From Sulfitobacter indolifex (GTDB taxonomy: Bacteria; Pseudomonadota; Alphaproteobacteria; Rhodobacterales; Rhodobacteraceae): a DNA stretch of 64,000 bases. Position numbers and translations under genes: made by a program. This document shows positions 55,823 through 64,000 of the stretch, piece by piece. Position 1 is the first letter of the stretch; the number at the start of each line of letters is the position of its first letter. A model generated the notes under the pieces. It did not search any database. It had not been told where the DNA came from and saw nothing but the letters and a program-made list of their open reading frames with translations. The DNA lies in assembly GCF_022788655.1 (NCBI RefSeq), contig NZ_CP084957.1, positions 40,165-104,164 of the forward strand, given 5' to 3'.

Positions 55823-57262
55823 TCAGGTTTTGGTCGTGCCAGGATCGACACGTATGATGCCCATCATGCCGGCCGCCTGGTGTTCCAGGATGTGACAATG
55901 GAACATCCAGTCTCCCGGATTGTCCGCCACGAAGGCGATCTCGACCCGTTCCTCCGGTGCCATCAGGACGGTGTCCTGCCATTCGCGATGCCGTGTCGGT
56001 TGCCCGCTCCGTGTGATCACACGGAACGAATGTCCATGAAGATGCATCGGGTGATGCCACGCGGTGCGATTGTCCATCTGCAGCACATGCGACGTGCCCT
56101 GCGGCAGGACCAGCAATGGATCCATCATGTGCCCCGTTGCTGCTTTGCCGTTGATGAACCACATGTTGCCTTCGCGCATCTGCTCCATCATGGACCCCAT
56201 GCCGCCGCCCATCATCATCTGCCCCATCATGCCGCCATTAAAGATGATCTGATGCCGCGTGGCAGCTTGCATATCGGGTTCGGCCAGCGGGTTGGGTGGC
56301 AGTTCCATCGACCAGTCCGGGACCGCGTCCCGTAACCGATCCGGCCCGTAGGCGAGATCGACCAGACGGTATTCCAGATCCCTGTAGAAGACATCGGTGA
56401 TGGTCAGGCTCTCTCCGGGCTTGCCGGTCATATCAATCACCAAATCGACACGCATGGCCGGACCGACCACCACGATGTCATCGTCTGGTACATGAGGTGA
56501 CACGGGTTGACCGTCCAGAGCGACCACGACCGGCGCAAGCCCCCCGAAATCCAGCCCGAATATCCGCGCGTTCGCTGCATTGACCAGCCGAAGGCGGATG
56601 CGTTCCCCGGATCGCACCGCGATACGGTCAGGGATCTGGCCGTTGATCGTCACGGAATTGCCGATACGACCGCCGTGCATCGTGTCGTGCCGGCTTCCGA
56701 AATCTGTCGCAATCTGTCCGTCGCCGGTCATCCGCCAGTCATCGAGCATCCAGGTCAAATCGCGATCCACGCGGATCGGGTCCGCCTCCTCGACGATCAG
56801 CGGCCCGTAAAGGCCGCGTCCGACCTGTTCCGAACTGCGCTGGTGCGGGTGATACCAGAATGTACCTGCGTCCAGCGCATCGAATTCGTAGAGAAACTCG
56901 CCACCGACCGGGATCGGGTCCTGTGTCAGGAACGGCACACCGTCCATCGCATTGGGTGTGCGAATGCCATGCCAGTGGACCGTCGTCCCTTCATTTAGCC
57001 CGTTCCGGGCCAGAACCCGAATTCGGTCTCCCTGCCGCACCCGGATCTCGGGGCCGGGGAGGGATCCGTTGTAGCTCCAGACGTCGGTAGGGCCGTAGGG
57101 TGCCGGTCGCAGGGCGGCTTGTCCGGCCGCAGCGCGTAGCAAGAATGGGTCCTCTGTCGGACCTGCCATCGCTACTCGTGCCGGTGACAGAGTGGATATG
57201 GCCGTGAAAGCGGCACCGGTGCGCAGCACGTGCCGTCGTGAAATCAGTCTGTTGAGGGTCAT
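55823..57262 (-). CDS. Multicopper oxidase (CueO/laccase-like), Tat-exported
   Basis: 479 residues from ATG 57262. Twin-arginine signal (SRRHVLRTGAAFTAIS). Copper sites HWHGIRTP, WYHPHQRSS, HPMHLHGHSF and HCHILEHQAAGMM are complete. A Met-rich segment at about residues 350-375 (GMMGQMMMGGGMGSMM) resembles the Cu+ entry part of CueO. It should oxidise Cu+ to Cu2+ in the periplasm. It differs from the oxidase at 41170. Confidence 0.94.
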   Translation of the reverse strand: MTLNRLISRRHVLRTGAAFTAISTLSPARVAMAGPTEDPFLLRAAAGQAALRPAPYGPTDVWSYNGSLPGPEIRVRQGDRIRVLARNGLNEGTTVHWHGIRTPNAMDGVPFLTQDPIPVGGEFLYEFDALDAGTFWYHPHQRSSEQVGRGLYGPLIVEEADPIRVDRDLTWMLDDWRMTGDGQIATDFGSRHDTMHGGRIGNSVTINGQIPDRIAVRSGERIRLRLVNAANARIFGLDFGGLAPVVVALDGQPVSPHVPDDDIVVVGPAMRVDLVIDMTGKPGESLTITDVFYRDLEYRLVDLAYGPDRLRDAVPDWSMELPPNPLAEPDMQAATRHQIIFNGGMMGQMMMGGGMGSMMEQMREGNMWFINGKAATGHMMDPLLVLPQGTSHVLQMDNRTAWHHPMHLHGHSFRVITRSGQPTRHREWQDTVLMAPEERVEIAFVADNPGDWMFHCHILEHQAAGMMGIIRVDPGTTKT

Positions 57263-57352
57263 TACTTCTGCCTTGATCTGAAAGGGTCGCACTCAGCCAG
57301 CTTCGGCCAAGGCAACGGTCAGGCCCCGCAACAAGCGAGGCCGCTATCAGGT

Positions 57353-57706
57353 TCAGACAGGCAGCTTGGGAGGAAATGGATCAAGGGAGGGAACCGCGCC
57401 AATCGGGATCACAGGTCCCGCGACCGGGATGACAACACCGAAGGCCATCTCAAGCGTCATCGCTGACGTACGAGCTACGATACCGGCCGTAGTTCCCGCG
57501 CCACAAGGGACTGTACACCCACCCTCGCAGGTTATCCCGTCAGCAAATCCGATCGGATCGCATCCGCCGCAATGGTCGTCCCCGCTTTCAGCGCCCACCA
57601 TCTGAGCCATTGCTGCCTCAGCCGCATTCGCTGCCGATACATCCGGCGCAACCACAGCACCGAAGCTCAATGCAAGAATCAAAATGAGGCGGAAAACGCA
57701 GATCAT
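57353..57706 (-). CDS. Small secreted Cys-rich protein heading a CueR-type operon
   Basis: 117 residues from ATG 57706; the in-frame codons to 57721 lie inside the promoter and are not used. Signal peptide (ILILALSFGAVVAPDVSA). Cys groups DHCGGCDP, TCEGGCTVPCG suit metal binding. The C-terminus is DPFPPKLPV. It precedes the multicopper oxidase on the same strand. A CueR-type promoter lies 7 bases upstream of the start, so the mRNA may have almost no leader. Confidence 0.72.
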   Translation of the reverse strand: MICVFRLILILALSFGAVVAPDVSAANAAEAAMAQMVGAESGDDHCGGCDPIGFADGITCEGGCTVPCGAGTTAGIVARTSAMTLEMAFGVVIPVAGPVIPIGAVPSLDPFPPKLPV

Positions 57707-57712
57707 GCGATC

Positions 57713-57743
57713 CTTATGCAAGCTTCCAGTAGGGGGAGGTCAA
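57713..57743 (-). promoter_or_regulatory. CueR-type copper promoter of the oxidase operon
   Basis: On the minus strand: -35 TTGACC (57743-57738), 19 bases ending TACTGGAAGCTTG, -10 CATAAG (57718-57713). Transcription should begin near 57706, the start codon of the first gene. Confidence 0.68.
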
Positions 57744-57876
57744 GAAGTATCCCGTAACATAGGCGTGACATTGCCACGCGGGTACTCACTGATTGGCCAA
57801 AAGATGCCCGAGGTTGGTTTCGGGGGAAAATCTGAGGCGAGACTGCGGACTCATCCAAGGTCTGTTTCGGAGCCAG

Positions 57877-57910
57877 GCAACCACCCGCATCTTTTCATGC
57901 GGGTGGCTGC
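57877..57910 (-). terminator. Hairpin after the transmembrane anchor gene
   Basis: A 14-base stem (CCACCCGCAT pairs with ATGCGGGTGG, with GCAA/TGC ends) and a 6-base loop lie 8 bases beyond the stop at 57918. No clear U-run follows. It probably ends the leftward HupE operon. The surrounding 57744-57917 has no gene. Confidence 0.5.
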
Positions 57911-57917
57911 CCTTGTG

Positions 57918-58541
57918 TCAACTTGCGTCTTTGAATTCGGTGTATTCGCCGCGCACCTGGACAGTCACGGTTGCGGGCTGGCTGTCCCGATTCCGCCAGA
58001 ACCATCCGTGTTCGCCGTCGAATGCCGCGATGATCTCGCCCTCGTCGCCCGTCGAACCGCGGCCCTTTTCATAGGTCACCGAATTGCCGCCGCCGTGGCC
58101 GTGCATGTCAAAATTCACCCGACCGCCATCGACCAGCATTCGGTATTCCACCGTCTGGCCCTCTTCCATGACCAGCTTCCACTCGGCACTGTCGCCGGGT
58201 GCAAGCGTAAAGGTGGTTTCGTCACGCCAGATTTCGGCCTCCTGTGCATATGCCGTGCCGACAAAAAGTCCAAAGATATCGTTCATAAGGCTCGACTGCT
58301 CTTCGGCTTCGATCTCCAACAGCCTGTCGGCTTCGGCCTCCTCCGCAAGCTGGGCTTTGATCTCACCCATCTCGCTCAGCCCGAGAACCCCGCCGATCCC
58401 GGTCGGGTCGATGTTGTATTCGGCAGGCAGCACGACGGTCACAAGGATCGCAACGGCGCTGGCCGCCGCAATGGCAGTGGAACGGATAAGCTGCGCGGAG
58501 CTGGGAAGCTCATCAAGGCTCGGTTTTTTTGCGTTAAACAT
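57918..58541 (-). CDS. Transmembrane anchor-type hypothetical protein
   Basis: 207 residues. One membrane segment (about 22-42, STAIAAASAVAILVTVVLP), an acidic Glu-rich coiled-coil linker, then a beta-rich periplasmic domain (about 100-207) with FTLAPGDSAEWKLVMEEG and VNFDMHGHGGGNSVTYEKG. The same kind of protein is found next to HupE/UreJ genes in other Alphaproteobacteria, where it is called a transmembrane anchor. The role is unknown. It follows the HupE gene by 17 bases. Confidence 0.72.
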   Translation of the reverse strand: MFNAKKPSLDELPSSAQLIRSTAIAAASAVAILVTVVLPAEYNIDPTGIGGVLGLSEMGEIKAQLAEEAEADRLLEIEAEEQSSLMNDIFGLFVGTAYAQEAEIWRDETTFTLAPGDSAEWKLVMEEGQTVEYRMLVDGGRVNFDMHGHGGGNSVTYEKGRGSTGDEGEIIAAFDGEHGWFWRNRDSQPATVTVQVRGEYTEFKDAS

Positions 58542-58558
58542 TTTGGTCTCCTAAATTC

Positions 58559-59287
58559 TCAGGTGGCTACGAAGTAGCCGGTGATTTGCAGGCCCATGAG
58601 GATGAATCCCATGGACATCATGACGACGTTGGCGGTGTAGGCTTGGCGGAAGAAGCTTGGGGATTTCCGCCAGAAGCCCATGACGATGAGGATCACGGCA
58701 AGCGCCATGATCTGGCCAAGCTCGACGCCCACGTTGAACGCCAGAAGATTGGCCAGTAGGCCCTCTGACGCGATCTCGTAGTCTAGGATCTTCGTGGCCA
58801 GGCCCGTGCCGTGGAAGAAGCCGAAGATCAGCGTTGCGGCCTTGGTGTTCGGCTGGAACCCAAACCAGCGCTGATAAGCCCCGAGATTGTCGAGCGCCTT
58901 GTAGACGACCGAAAGGCCGATGATCGCGTCGATGATGTAGGCGTTGATGCCCCAGCCGAACCAGACACCGGCCAGCATCGTGGTCGAGTGCCCGAGGGCG
59001 AAGAGGCTGACATAGATGCCTACATCCTTCATCTTGTAGAGGAAGAAGACGACGCCGAGCAGGAACAGGATGTGATCGTATCCCGTGACCATGTGTTTGG
59101 CGCCGAGATACATGAAGGGGATGATGTTCACCCCCCAGATTTCCTGGATATAGCCTGCGTCACCTTCTGTGACGGCATGGGCAAGAGCGTTTTCCGCACC
59201 CAGGACGAGCGCCGAAAGGGCAATGAAGGACAGGATCACGATCCGGCGTATGCCGGGATCGGTCCAGCCCTGGTGGACTGTATTCAT
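58559..59287 (-). CDS. HupE/UreJ-family membrane protein
   Basis: 242 residues with about seven membrane segments. His-rich membrane motifs KHMVTGYDHILFLLG, FALGHSTTM and FGFFHGTGLA match HupE/UreJ_2 proteins, which are thought to transport or bind nickel. It stands opposite a CsoR/RcnR-type gene and a His-tailed exporter, which supports a nickel link. The preceding gene encodes a His-rich secreted protein. Confidence 0.85.
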   Translation of the reverse strand: MNTVHQGWTDPGIRRIVILSFIALSALVLGAENALAHAVTEGDAGYIQEIWGVNIIPFMYLGAKHMVTGYDHILFLLGVVFFLYKMKDVGIYVSLFALGHSTTMLAGVWFGWGINAYIIDAIIGLSVVYKALDNLGAYQRWFGFQPNTKAATLIFGFFHGTGLATKILDYEIASEGLLANLLAFNVGVELGQIMALAVILIVMGFWRKSPSFFRQAYTANVVMMSMGFILMGLQITGYFVAT

Positions 59288-59347
59288 GGATTGAACTCCG
59301 CATATGTGTTGATGATCGAATGCAGCGCGCTGTTGGCACGCAGTCGA

Positions 59348-59704
59348 TCAGACGCGCGGAGGTCTTTCGATTTGGTATGTCTGCAAGGTGTTCGACGTGG
59401 CCGAACTCAACGGCCATGCGGCTCTATAAATATCGAGCGGGTGCGGCGATCGGTCGGGGCCAGGCACGACCGCCTGACTGTGATCGTGATCGATGCTGTC
59501 ATGGCTATGTCCATGCATGGCCCAGGCGAGGTCTTCTTCCAGTCCATGCGAATGACCGTGCTCAGCAACCATTTCTGCGTGCTCTTGAAGGACGCCGATG
59601 ACTGAGGGTGCGTGCGAGGTTGCGGGCACCACAGACCAGAGGAGTACGGCCAAACATAAGAGTGTCGCAAACGCGGCGTTTACAACTGTCCTCAAGGTAT
59701 CCAT
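59348..59704 (-). CDS. Small secreted His-rich protein heading the HupE operon
   Basis: 118 residues. Signal peptide (LLCLAVLLWSVVPATSHA), then His clusters EHAEMVAEHGHSHG and MHGHSHDSIDHDHS that would bind nickel or similar. The C-terminus is YQIERPPRV. It is divergent from the regulator gene at 59781 and shares its operator region. No Cys is in the mature part, in contrast to the leading proteins of the copper operons. Confidence 0.7.
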   Translation of the reverse strand: MDTLRTVVNAAFATLLCLAVLLWSVVPATSHAPSVIGVLQEHAEMVAEHGHSHGLEEDLAWAMHGHSHDSIDHDHSQAVVPGPDRSPHPLDIYRAAWPLSSATSNTLQTYQIERPPRV

Positions 59705-59747
59705 AGGATCTGCCCGTCTCTAGCGTGGTGCGTCGTGGCACCATCTT

Positions 59748-59774
59748 GTTCTATCCTCCCGGGGGGGATAGAAC
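59748..59774. promoter_or_regulatory. CsoR/RcnR-type operator with G-tract
   Basis: GTTCTATCC (59748-59756) and GGATAGAAC (59766-59774) form a perfect 9-base inverted repeat around TCCCGGGGG. CsoR/RcnR-family proteins bind G-tracts flanked by such repeats. It lies 6 bases before the regulator start and in the divergent promoter region. Confidence 0.75.
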
Positions 59775-59780
59775 TACTTT

Positions 59781-60041
59781 ATGACAAAACATCCAGTCCA
59801 TGCAACCCATCCCGCCCTTGTCGCCCGGCTGAAACGCGCTGACGGCCATTTGCGCGCCGTGATCGAAATGATCGAGGCGGGCAAACCCTGTCTGGAGATT
59901 GCTCAGCAGATGCAAGCGGTCGAAAAGGCCGTGACGAACGCCAAGCGTGCGCTGATCCATGATCACATGGACCATTGTATCGACGTTGAAAGTTCTGAAA
60001 CTGATCGCGCCGAGTTGCGGGCGATCGCCCGATATCTCTGA
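59781..60041 (+). CDS. CsoR/RcnR-family metal-sensing repressor (NreA-like)
   Basis: 86 residues, the four-helix DUF156 fold. Metal ligand spacing is Cys37 (GKPCLEI), His62 and Cys66 (HDHMDHCID), the Cys-His-Cys pattern of CsoR and also of InrS. N-terminal His residues (TKHPVHATH) stand near the place of the fourth ligand in RcnR and InrS. This makes a nickel sensor likely given the context, but copper cannot be excluded. It should repress until metal binds. Confidence 0.88.
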   Translation: MTKHPVHATHPALVARLKRADGHLRAVIEMIEAGKPCLEIAQQMQAVEKAVTNAKRALIHDHMDHCIDVESSETDRAELRAIARYL

Positions 60042-60049
60042 GGCTGACC

Positions 60050-61369
60050 ATGCTCGATATTCTCTCCGACCGCACTTATCGGCACCTGTTTCTGGCACAG
60101 GTCGTAGCCCTTCTGGGTACCGGACTCGCCACAGTCGCACTCGGCCTGCTCGCCTTTGATCTTTCGGGCGACGGGGCGGCGCTGGTCCTCGGCACAGTCT
60201 TCACCATCAAGATGGTTGCTTATGTGGGCATCGCGCCCATTGCAGGGGCTTTCGCAGACCGCGTGCCGCGCCGCGCGCTTCTGGTGACGCTCGATCTGGT
60301 GCGTGCCGGTGTCGCGCTCGCACTGCCCTTCGTGACCGAGGTCTGGCAGGTCTACGTCCTGATCTTCCTTCTTCAATCGGCTTCCGCCGCCTTCACGCCG
60401 ACCTTTCAGGCGACGATCCCGGACGTTCTGCCCGAAGAGGCGCGCTATACCCGCGCGCTGTCGCTGTCGCGGCTGGCCTACGATCTGGAAAACATCGTCA
60501 GCCCGACGCTGGCGGCCCTTCTGCTCGCGGTGATGTCCTACAATTCGCTTTTCCTCGGCACGGTCCTCGGTTTCGCCGCATCGGCCCTTCTGGTTGTTTC
60601 GGTCGTGCTGCCCAGTCCCCGCCCATCCGAGCCGCGCGGTGTCTATGACCGCACTACGCGCGGCATCCGCATCTATCTGGCCACGCCCCGCTTGCGCGGG
60701 CTCTTGGCATTGAACCTCGCGGCGGCGGCGGCAGGTGCGATGGTGCTGGTCAATACCGTCGTTCTTGTGCGCGGCTCGCTCGGCCTTTCGGAAAGTGCTC
60801 TGGCCTGGACGATGTTCGCCTTCGGCGCAGGGTCGATGATCGCCGCGCTGGTCCTGCCGCGTGTTCTCGATGTGTTGCCGGACCGGCCCGTGATGTTCGG
60901 CGGAGCCACGCTGATGGTGGCTACTCTGGTCGGTCTGGCGTTGACGGTCCTTGGAGCGGGCCTTGGCTGGTCCATCCTTCTGACAGCCTGGTTGCTGGTG
61001 GGGCTCGGATATTCCGCTGTCCTCACCCCTTCCGGCCGACTGCTGCGCCGTTCCGCCCACGCCGGGGACCGCCCGGCACTCTTCGCGGCGCAATTCGCGC
61101 TGTCCCACGCCTGCTGGCTTGTGACCTATCCGCTGTCGGGATGGCTGCTGACAGTCTATGGTGTCGTTCCCGCACTGATCGGACTGGCCCTCATCGCCGC
61201 CTTCGGAATGCTCGCAGCGCTGAAACTCTGGCCGTCCGGCGATCCCGTTGAGCTTGAGCACACCCACGATAATTTGCCACTCGACCATCCCCACCTAAGG
61301 GGACATCGCAGGCACAGCCATGCCTTGATCATTGACGAGAGCCATCCTCGCTGGGCCACGCATTTATAA
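60050..61369 (+). CDS. MFS metal exporter with His-rich tail (NreB-like)
   Basis: 439 residues, twelve membrane segments with the MFS loop PIAGAFADRVPRRALL. The C-terminal tail (about 405-439) is His-rich: EHTHDNLPLDHPH and RGHRRHSHALIIDESH. NreB nickel exporters are MFS proteins with such a tail and are encoded beside a NreA regulator, as here (8-base gap). Nickel export is therefore the best guess. Confidence 0.85.
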   Translation: MLDILSDRTYRHLFLAQVVALLGTGLATVALGLLAFDLSGDGAALVLGTVFTIKMVAYVGIAPIAGAFADRVPRRALLVTLDLVRAGVALALPFVTEVWQVYVLIFLLQSASAAFTPTFQATIPDVLPEEARYTRALSLSRLAYDLENIVSPTLAALLLAVMSYNSLFLGTVLGFAASALLVVSVVLPSPRPSEPRGVYDRTTRGIRIYLATPRLRGLLALNLAAAAAGAMVLVNTVVLVRGSLGLSESALAWTMFAFGAGSMIAALVLPRVLDVLPDRPVMFGGATLMVATLVGLALTVLGAGLGWSILLTAWLLVGLGYSAVLTPSGRLLRRSAHAGDRPALFAAQFALSHACWLVTYPLSGWLLTVYGVVPALIGLALIAAFGMLAALKLWPSGDPVELEHTHDNLPLDHPHLRGHRRHSHALIIDESHPRWATHL

Positions 61370-61515
61370 GCCGCAGCAAGAGACGAAGACTGGACACGGG
61401 CGGTTCGTTTTCATCCATGCGGACATTCGTGCTTCGAGCAAAATTCATCAAAGTGGGCTCGATGCGCGAATTCTCTGCAAGTTTGGCGGACAGAAGCGTT
61501 GACTCTAACATAAAC

Positions 61516-61531
61516 TGTCGGCCCCCCGACA
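61516..61531 (-). terminator. Hairpin after the DUF1612 gene
   Basis: TGTCGG and CCGACA pair around a 4-base loop, 12 bases after the stop at 61543 on the minus strand, followed by GTTTATGTT. It probably acts as a terminator. The rest of 61370-61542 holds no convincing gene. Confidence 0.5.
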
Positions 61532-61542
61532 AAGAGCACGGC

Positions 61543-62610
61543 TTAAGTTGCGACCCTCCACATCCGATACCGCCCCTGCCCCGTCATCTCGTGGATCATA
61601 CCACGCGCTTCCATCCAAGCAAGGTTGCGCTGGACGGCAGCACGGCTGGCGCCGATCAGGGCCTCGGCCATCGGAGCGGACACGAGCGGCCATTCGGTAA
61701 GTACCGCGCACAAGGCCGGGGGCGTGCGGCCGGAAAGCGGGCTCATCTCGGCTTCCGCCCTCGCCGACCATGCCTCGATATCATCGAGGTGACGCATTGC
61801 GGTCAGGCATGCGGTCTCCATCCCGTCAAGCCAACGAGACAGACGGTCAGCGGGTGGGCCACCGGAGCGCAATCCTCCTGCCCCGCCCATGGCCAAAGGC
61901 GCGAAGAGCGCCCCCTTGCCCTCACTGGCCACGATCCGTGCGGCTGTGACCGCCGCTTCCATCCGGTCGCCGTGCTGCCCGAGGCCCGCGAGACTCCAGA
62001 GATGGAAGCCCATGCAAGCGCGCGTGATTGGGTGAAGATCGGCGGCTTGCGCCATAAGATCGAGCCAACCGCCCGCGCGATCCGCGAACGGTTCGGCTTC
62101 AACGCCGAGGTTCTCGGGGTCGCGGCGGTCGAGGAAGGCGGACAGGTCCACTTCCGGTCCAAGGCCGCCTGTAAGACGCCGCACTGCCCATCCGACACGC
62201 GCGAGCGCCGCGGTGTCGTCCTGCACGCCGGACAAGCGCATGGATTTCCAGAGCGCCAGCCGATCCGGGCCAATTCGGTCGCCTACAAACCAGCTGAGGT
62301 CTGCCGCCTCCATCAGCGCGAGCCTGTGCCGCCAACCTTTCGGGCCACGGCGCAGCCGGTCGTCCAGCGCGCCGATCCGGCCAGCCACACGGGCGAGACG
62401 CGCGGCATTGCCCGCCTCTGCCTTCCGCCAATCGTCGAGGACTGCGGTTTCACGAAGCTCTGCCCTAGGTCCGGGCGGCAGATAATCTGGCTCCTCGTCC
62501 ATCGGACCGGGCAGGAACCACAGGTCGTCCTCAGACGTCTCTTCAAGCCCCTCCGCATTCACAAGAGGATCGTAAAAAATATCATACTGCATAGATACTT
62601 GAGTCTTCAT
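61543..62610 (-). CDS. DUF1612/HTH plasmid protein (RHE_PE00001 family)
   Basis: 355 residues from ATG 62610 (a further Met follows at residue 7). An N-terminal DUF1612-like region (YDIFYDPLVN ... PDYLPPGPRAEL ... LVGDR-type blocks) is followed by a C-terminal helix-turn-helix (APMAEALIGASRAAVQRNLAWMEARGMIHE). The family is known from rhizobial and Rhodobacteraceae plasmids with no established function. The promoter region contains an inverted repeat (62614-62635). Confidence 0.82.
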   Translation of the reverse strand: MKTQVSMQYDIFYDPLVNAEGLEETSEDDLWFLPGPMDEEPDYLPPGPRAELRETAVLDDWRKAEAGNAARLARVAGRIGALDDRLRRGPKGWRHRLALMEAADLSWFVGDRIGPDRLALWKSMRLSGVQDDTAALARVGWAVRRLTGGLGPEVDLSAFLDRRDPENLGVEAEPFADRAGGWLDLMAQAADLHPITRACMGFHLWSLAGLGQHGDRMEAAVTAARIVASEGKGALFAPLAMGGAGGLRSGGPPADRLSRWLDGMETACLTAMRHLDDIEAWSARAEAEMSPLSGRTPPALCAVLTEWPLVSAPMAEALIGASRAAVQRNLAWMEARGMIHEMTGQGRYRMWRVAT

Positions 62611-62613
62611 GTA

Positions 62614-62635
62614 TGCAAAATACCGCACTTTTGCA
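62614..62635. promoter_or_regulatory. Inverted repeat at the DUF1612 gene start
   Basis: TGCAAAA and TTTTGCA are separated by 8 bases, immediately upstream of the start codon at 62610. It may be an operator for the helix-turn-helix protein itself. Confidence 0.45.
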
Positions 62636-62781
62636 TTTTACCAAAGTGTTTTGTCAGAGTGCGCCTGCACACCTTATATAGCACGGGCGCGCGATGGTCT
62701 GCGAGAGCTCGCTGATCGCGCTCAGCGTATGGAAACCAAGGGTTCTCTGCTGAGCAGCGCCACAGTGCACGCCCTTGCATT

Positions 62782-62819
62782 CGTTTTCAAACGGTCGTTT
62801 ATTAGCGATACATAAAACT
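62782..62819 (+). promoter_or_regulatory. Possible resolvase binding site
   Basis: AT-rich stretch with the dyad AAACG-GT-CGTTT (62789-62800) and outer GTTTT / AAAAC ends, directly before the serine recombinase gene. The res sites of Tn3-type resolvases have such a position. The match to a consensus was not established. Confidence 0.3.
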
Positions 62820-62836
62820 GCAAAAAGACTGTTTTG

Positions 62837-63718
62837 ATGCCCCTGATAGGTTACGCTCGGGTCTCGACCGAGGATCAGACCCCCCTGCCCCAGACGCAGG
62901 CCCTGAAATCCGTGGGCTGCGCCGAGATCCATGAAGAACAGGCCTCGGGCGGCAATCGTGCGCGGCCGGTGCTGGCGCGGGTGTTGGAGCGCATCGGCAA
63001 GGGCGACACGCTGGTGGTCGTGCGGATCGACCGCCTTGCGCGATCCCTGTCGCATCTGCTGGAGGTGATCGAGCGGCTGGAGGCCAAGGGCGCGTTCTTT
63101 CGTTCCATTCACGACCCCATCGACACCGGATCCCCGCAGGGCAAGTTCACGTTGCAAGTGCTGGGGGCCGCGGCCGAGTTCGAACGCGCCCTGATCCGGG
63201 AACGTACCAAGGCCGGCCTCGCCAGCGCGCGCACAAAGGGCCGCGTGGGCGGGAACCCTGGGCTGCGCGCCAAAGACCCTGCCGCTCTTCGTAAGGTACG
63301 GCTGGCAAGACAGGACGGCTACATGGAGCGCCTGAACGAGACGGCACAAGACTGGGTGCCCCATGTGCGCCGGTTGCGCCCCGACTTGGCCTGGGAAGAC
63401 GTGTTGCGCATCATCAACGGCCCCTTGCCCGAGGCGCGTCGCTGGACCCAAAGCCGTCTCTTGCGCGCTGTGAAGGCATATGTCCGCGACGGCTTCCTGC
63501 CTGCCGAGGTTCTGGCCCGCGCCGGGCGCCGCGAAACCGACGACCGCCTGCCCGCCATTATTGCTGGCATCAAGGGCGCAGATCCTGACATCACGCTTCG
63601 AGCGATCTGTGAACGGCTGGAAGCTATGCGCGAACGCACGCCCCGTGGCCGAACGAGATGGCAGCCCTCATCGGTCAAGATGCTGTTGGAGCGAGCCGAG
63701 AGTCTGGGAATGATTTAA
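62837..63718 (+). CDS. Serine recombinase (resolvase/invertase family)
   Basis: 293 residues from ATG 62837. The catalytic domain has YARVSTEDQ with the active Ser, then RIDRLARSLSHLL and GKFTLQVLGAAAEFERALIRERTKAGL. The C-terminus (about 185-293) is longer than in Tn3 resolvases (about 185 total) and lacks an obvious simple HTH, but has a Recombinase-like fold region with PEARRWTQSRLLRAVKAYV. Such proteins resolve plasmid multimers or transposon cointegrates. No transposase of Tn3 type is in the window. Confidence 0.9.
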   Translation: MPLIGYARVSTEDQTPLPQTQALKSVGCAEIHEEQASGGNRARPVLARVLERIGKGDTLVVVRIDRLARSLSHLLEVIERLEAKGAFFRSIHDPIDTGSPQGKFTLQVLGAAAEFERALIRERTKAGLASARTKGRVGGNPGLRAKDPAALRKVRLARQDGYMERLNETAQDWVPHVRRLRPDLAWEDVLRIINGPLPEARRWTQSRLLRAVKAYVRDGFLPAEVLARAGRRETDDRLPAIIAGIKGADPDITLRAICERLEAMRERTPRGRTRWQPSSVKMLLERAESLGMI

Positions 63719-63936
63719 GAGACTCAGATTCGTTCTTTGGAAGCAAAACCGCCTATGTGAATCGAGTACATCTTGCGTTTAAGAGATGGCAGCGACACAA
63801 GCACTTGACGCGCTGGATCCGCAAAATAAGATAAGTCATTGTAAATAAATGATTTCACCGGATACCGGCCCACGATTTGAAAAAATCCTTGCCTGTCAAA
63901 CGCTTTCCTGACATTTTTGCGGAAGAACGCTAACCA

Positions 63937-64000
63937 TCAGTTTCCGGCGGTTTTGCGTTCCTTCTCAAGATAGACCCGGAAGACGGGCGGCGGGACGGGC
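63937..64000 (-). CDS. Possible C-terminal end of a gene entering from the right
   Basis: A minus-strand frame open from the right edge ends in VFRVYLEKERKTAGN and a TGA at 63937. The composition looks coding, but only about 20 residues are visible. The interval 63719-63936 shows no gene and is AT-richer. Confidence 0.3.
   Translation of the reverse strand, partial: PVPPPVFRVYLEKERKTAGN

Noticed and set aside
59963..61294. 443-residue minus-strand frame rich in Gln, Arg and His
   Set aside because: Shadow of the MFS exporter gene, no signal or domain.
61417..61542. Frame continuing into the DUF1612 shadow
   Set aside because: No domain, no ribosome binding site and antisense to the DUF1612 gene for most of its length; treated as intergenic.

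Overview
The window looks like part of a large conjugative or mobilisable plasmid, or a comparable accessory island, from an alphaproteobacterium of the Rhodobacteraceae (Roseobacter group). The reasons are high-GC coding, the style of the virB-type secretion genes, a DUF1612/RHE_PE00001-type plasmid gene, and many Tat-exported envelope proteins. This assignment is inference from gene content. No rRNA, tRNA, CRISPR array or replication gene was found.

Layout. (1) 1-8777, leftward: a type IV secretion operon (virB1, B2, B3, B4, a VirB7-like lipoprotein, a VirB5-like protein carrying a lytic transglycosylase domain, virB5, virB8, virB9, virB10 running off the left edge). No virB6 lies between virB5 and virB8; a 97-base segment bounded by 13-base inverted repeats sits there. 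VirB11, VirD4 and a relaxase are not in the window. (2) 8778-12041: small plasmid genes, an XRE regulator and an IS30-family element. (3) 12193-28625: a heavy-metal region that appears to be one regulon. A MerR regulator with the Zn/Cd/Pb-type cysteine triad is encoded at 17377-17805, and seven sites of one type lie in front of the surrounding operons. Six of them are full promoters with a 19-base spacer. They serve three L,D-transpeptidases, a transglutaminase-like protein, two CDF transporters, a Zn/Cd/Pb P-type ATPase, and an 8-kb operon with SCO, DsbB, DsbA, PCuAC, SCO, an M23 endopeptidase, DUF411, a ZIP transporter, lipoprotein signal peptidase and apolipoprotein N-acyltransferase. (4) 28718-57743: a copper region with four CueR-type promoters. 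It holds two Cu+ ATPases, CopZ, CueR, CusBA with a TolC-type protein, two multicopper oxidases, cupredoxins, cytochromes c, CcdA/TlpA/CcmG thiol proteins, a third SCO and a second DUF411 protein. (5) 57918-61369: a probable nickel module with a CsoR/RcnR-family sensor and its G-tract operator, an MFS exporter with a His-rich tail, and a divergent HupE/UreJ operon. (6) 61543-64000: a DUF1612 gene, a serine recombinase and the possible end of another gene.

How it works together (inference): metal exporters clear the cytoplasm, oxidases, cupredoxins and CusF-type domains handle periplasmic copper, thiol-redox proteins and SCO/PCuAC service cuproproteins, and the Zn/Cd/Pb-type regulon adds cell-wall crosslinking and lipoprotein maturation. 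That last coupling of metal sensing to envelope remodelling is the most unusual feature. A second pattern is that four metal operons begin with a small secreted Cys- or His-rich protein ending in a Pro-Pro tail.
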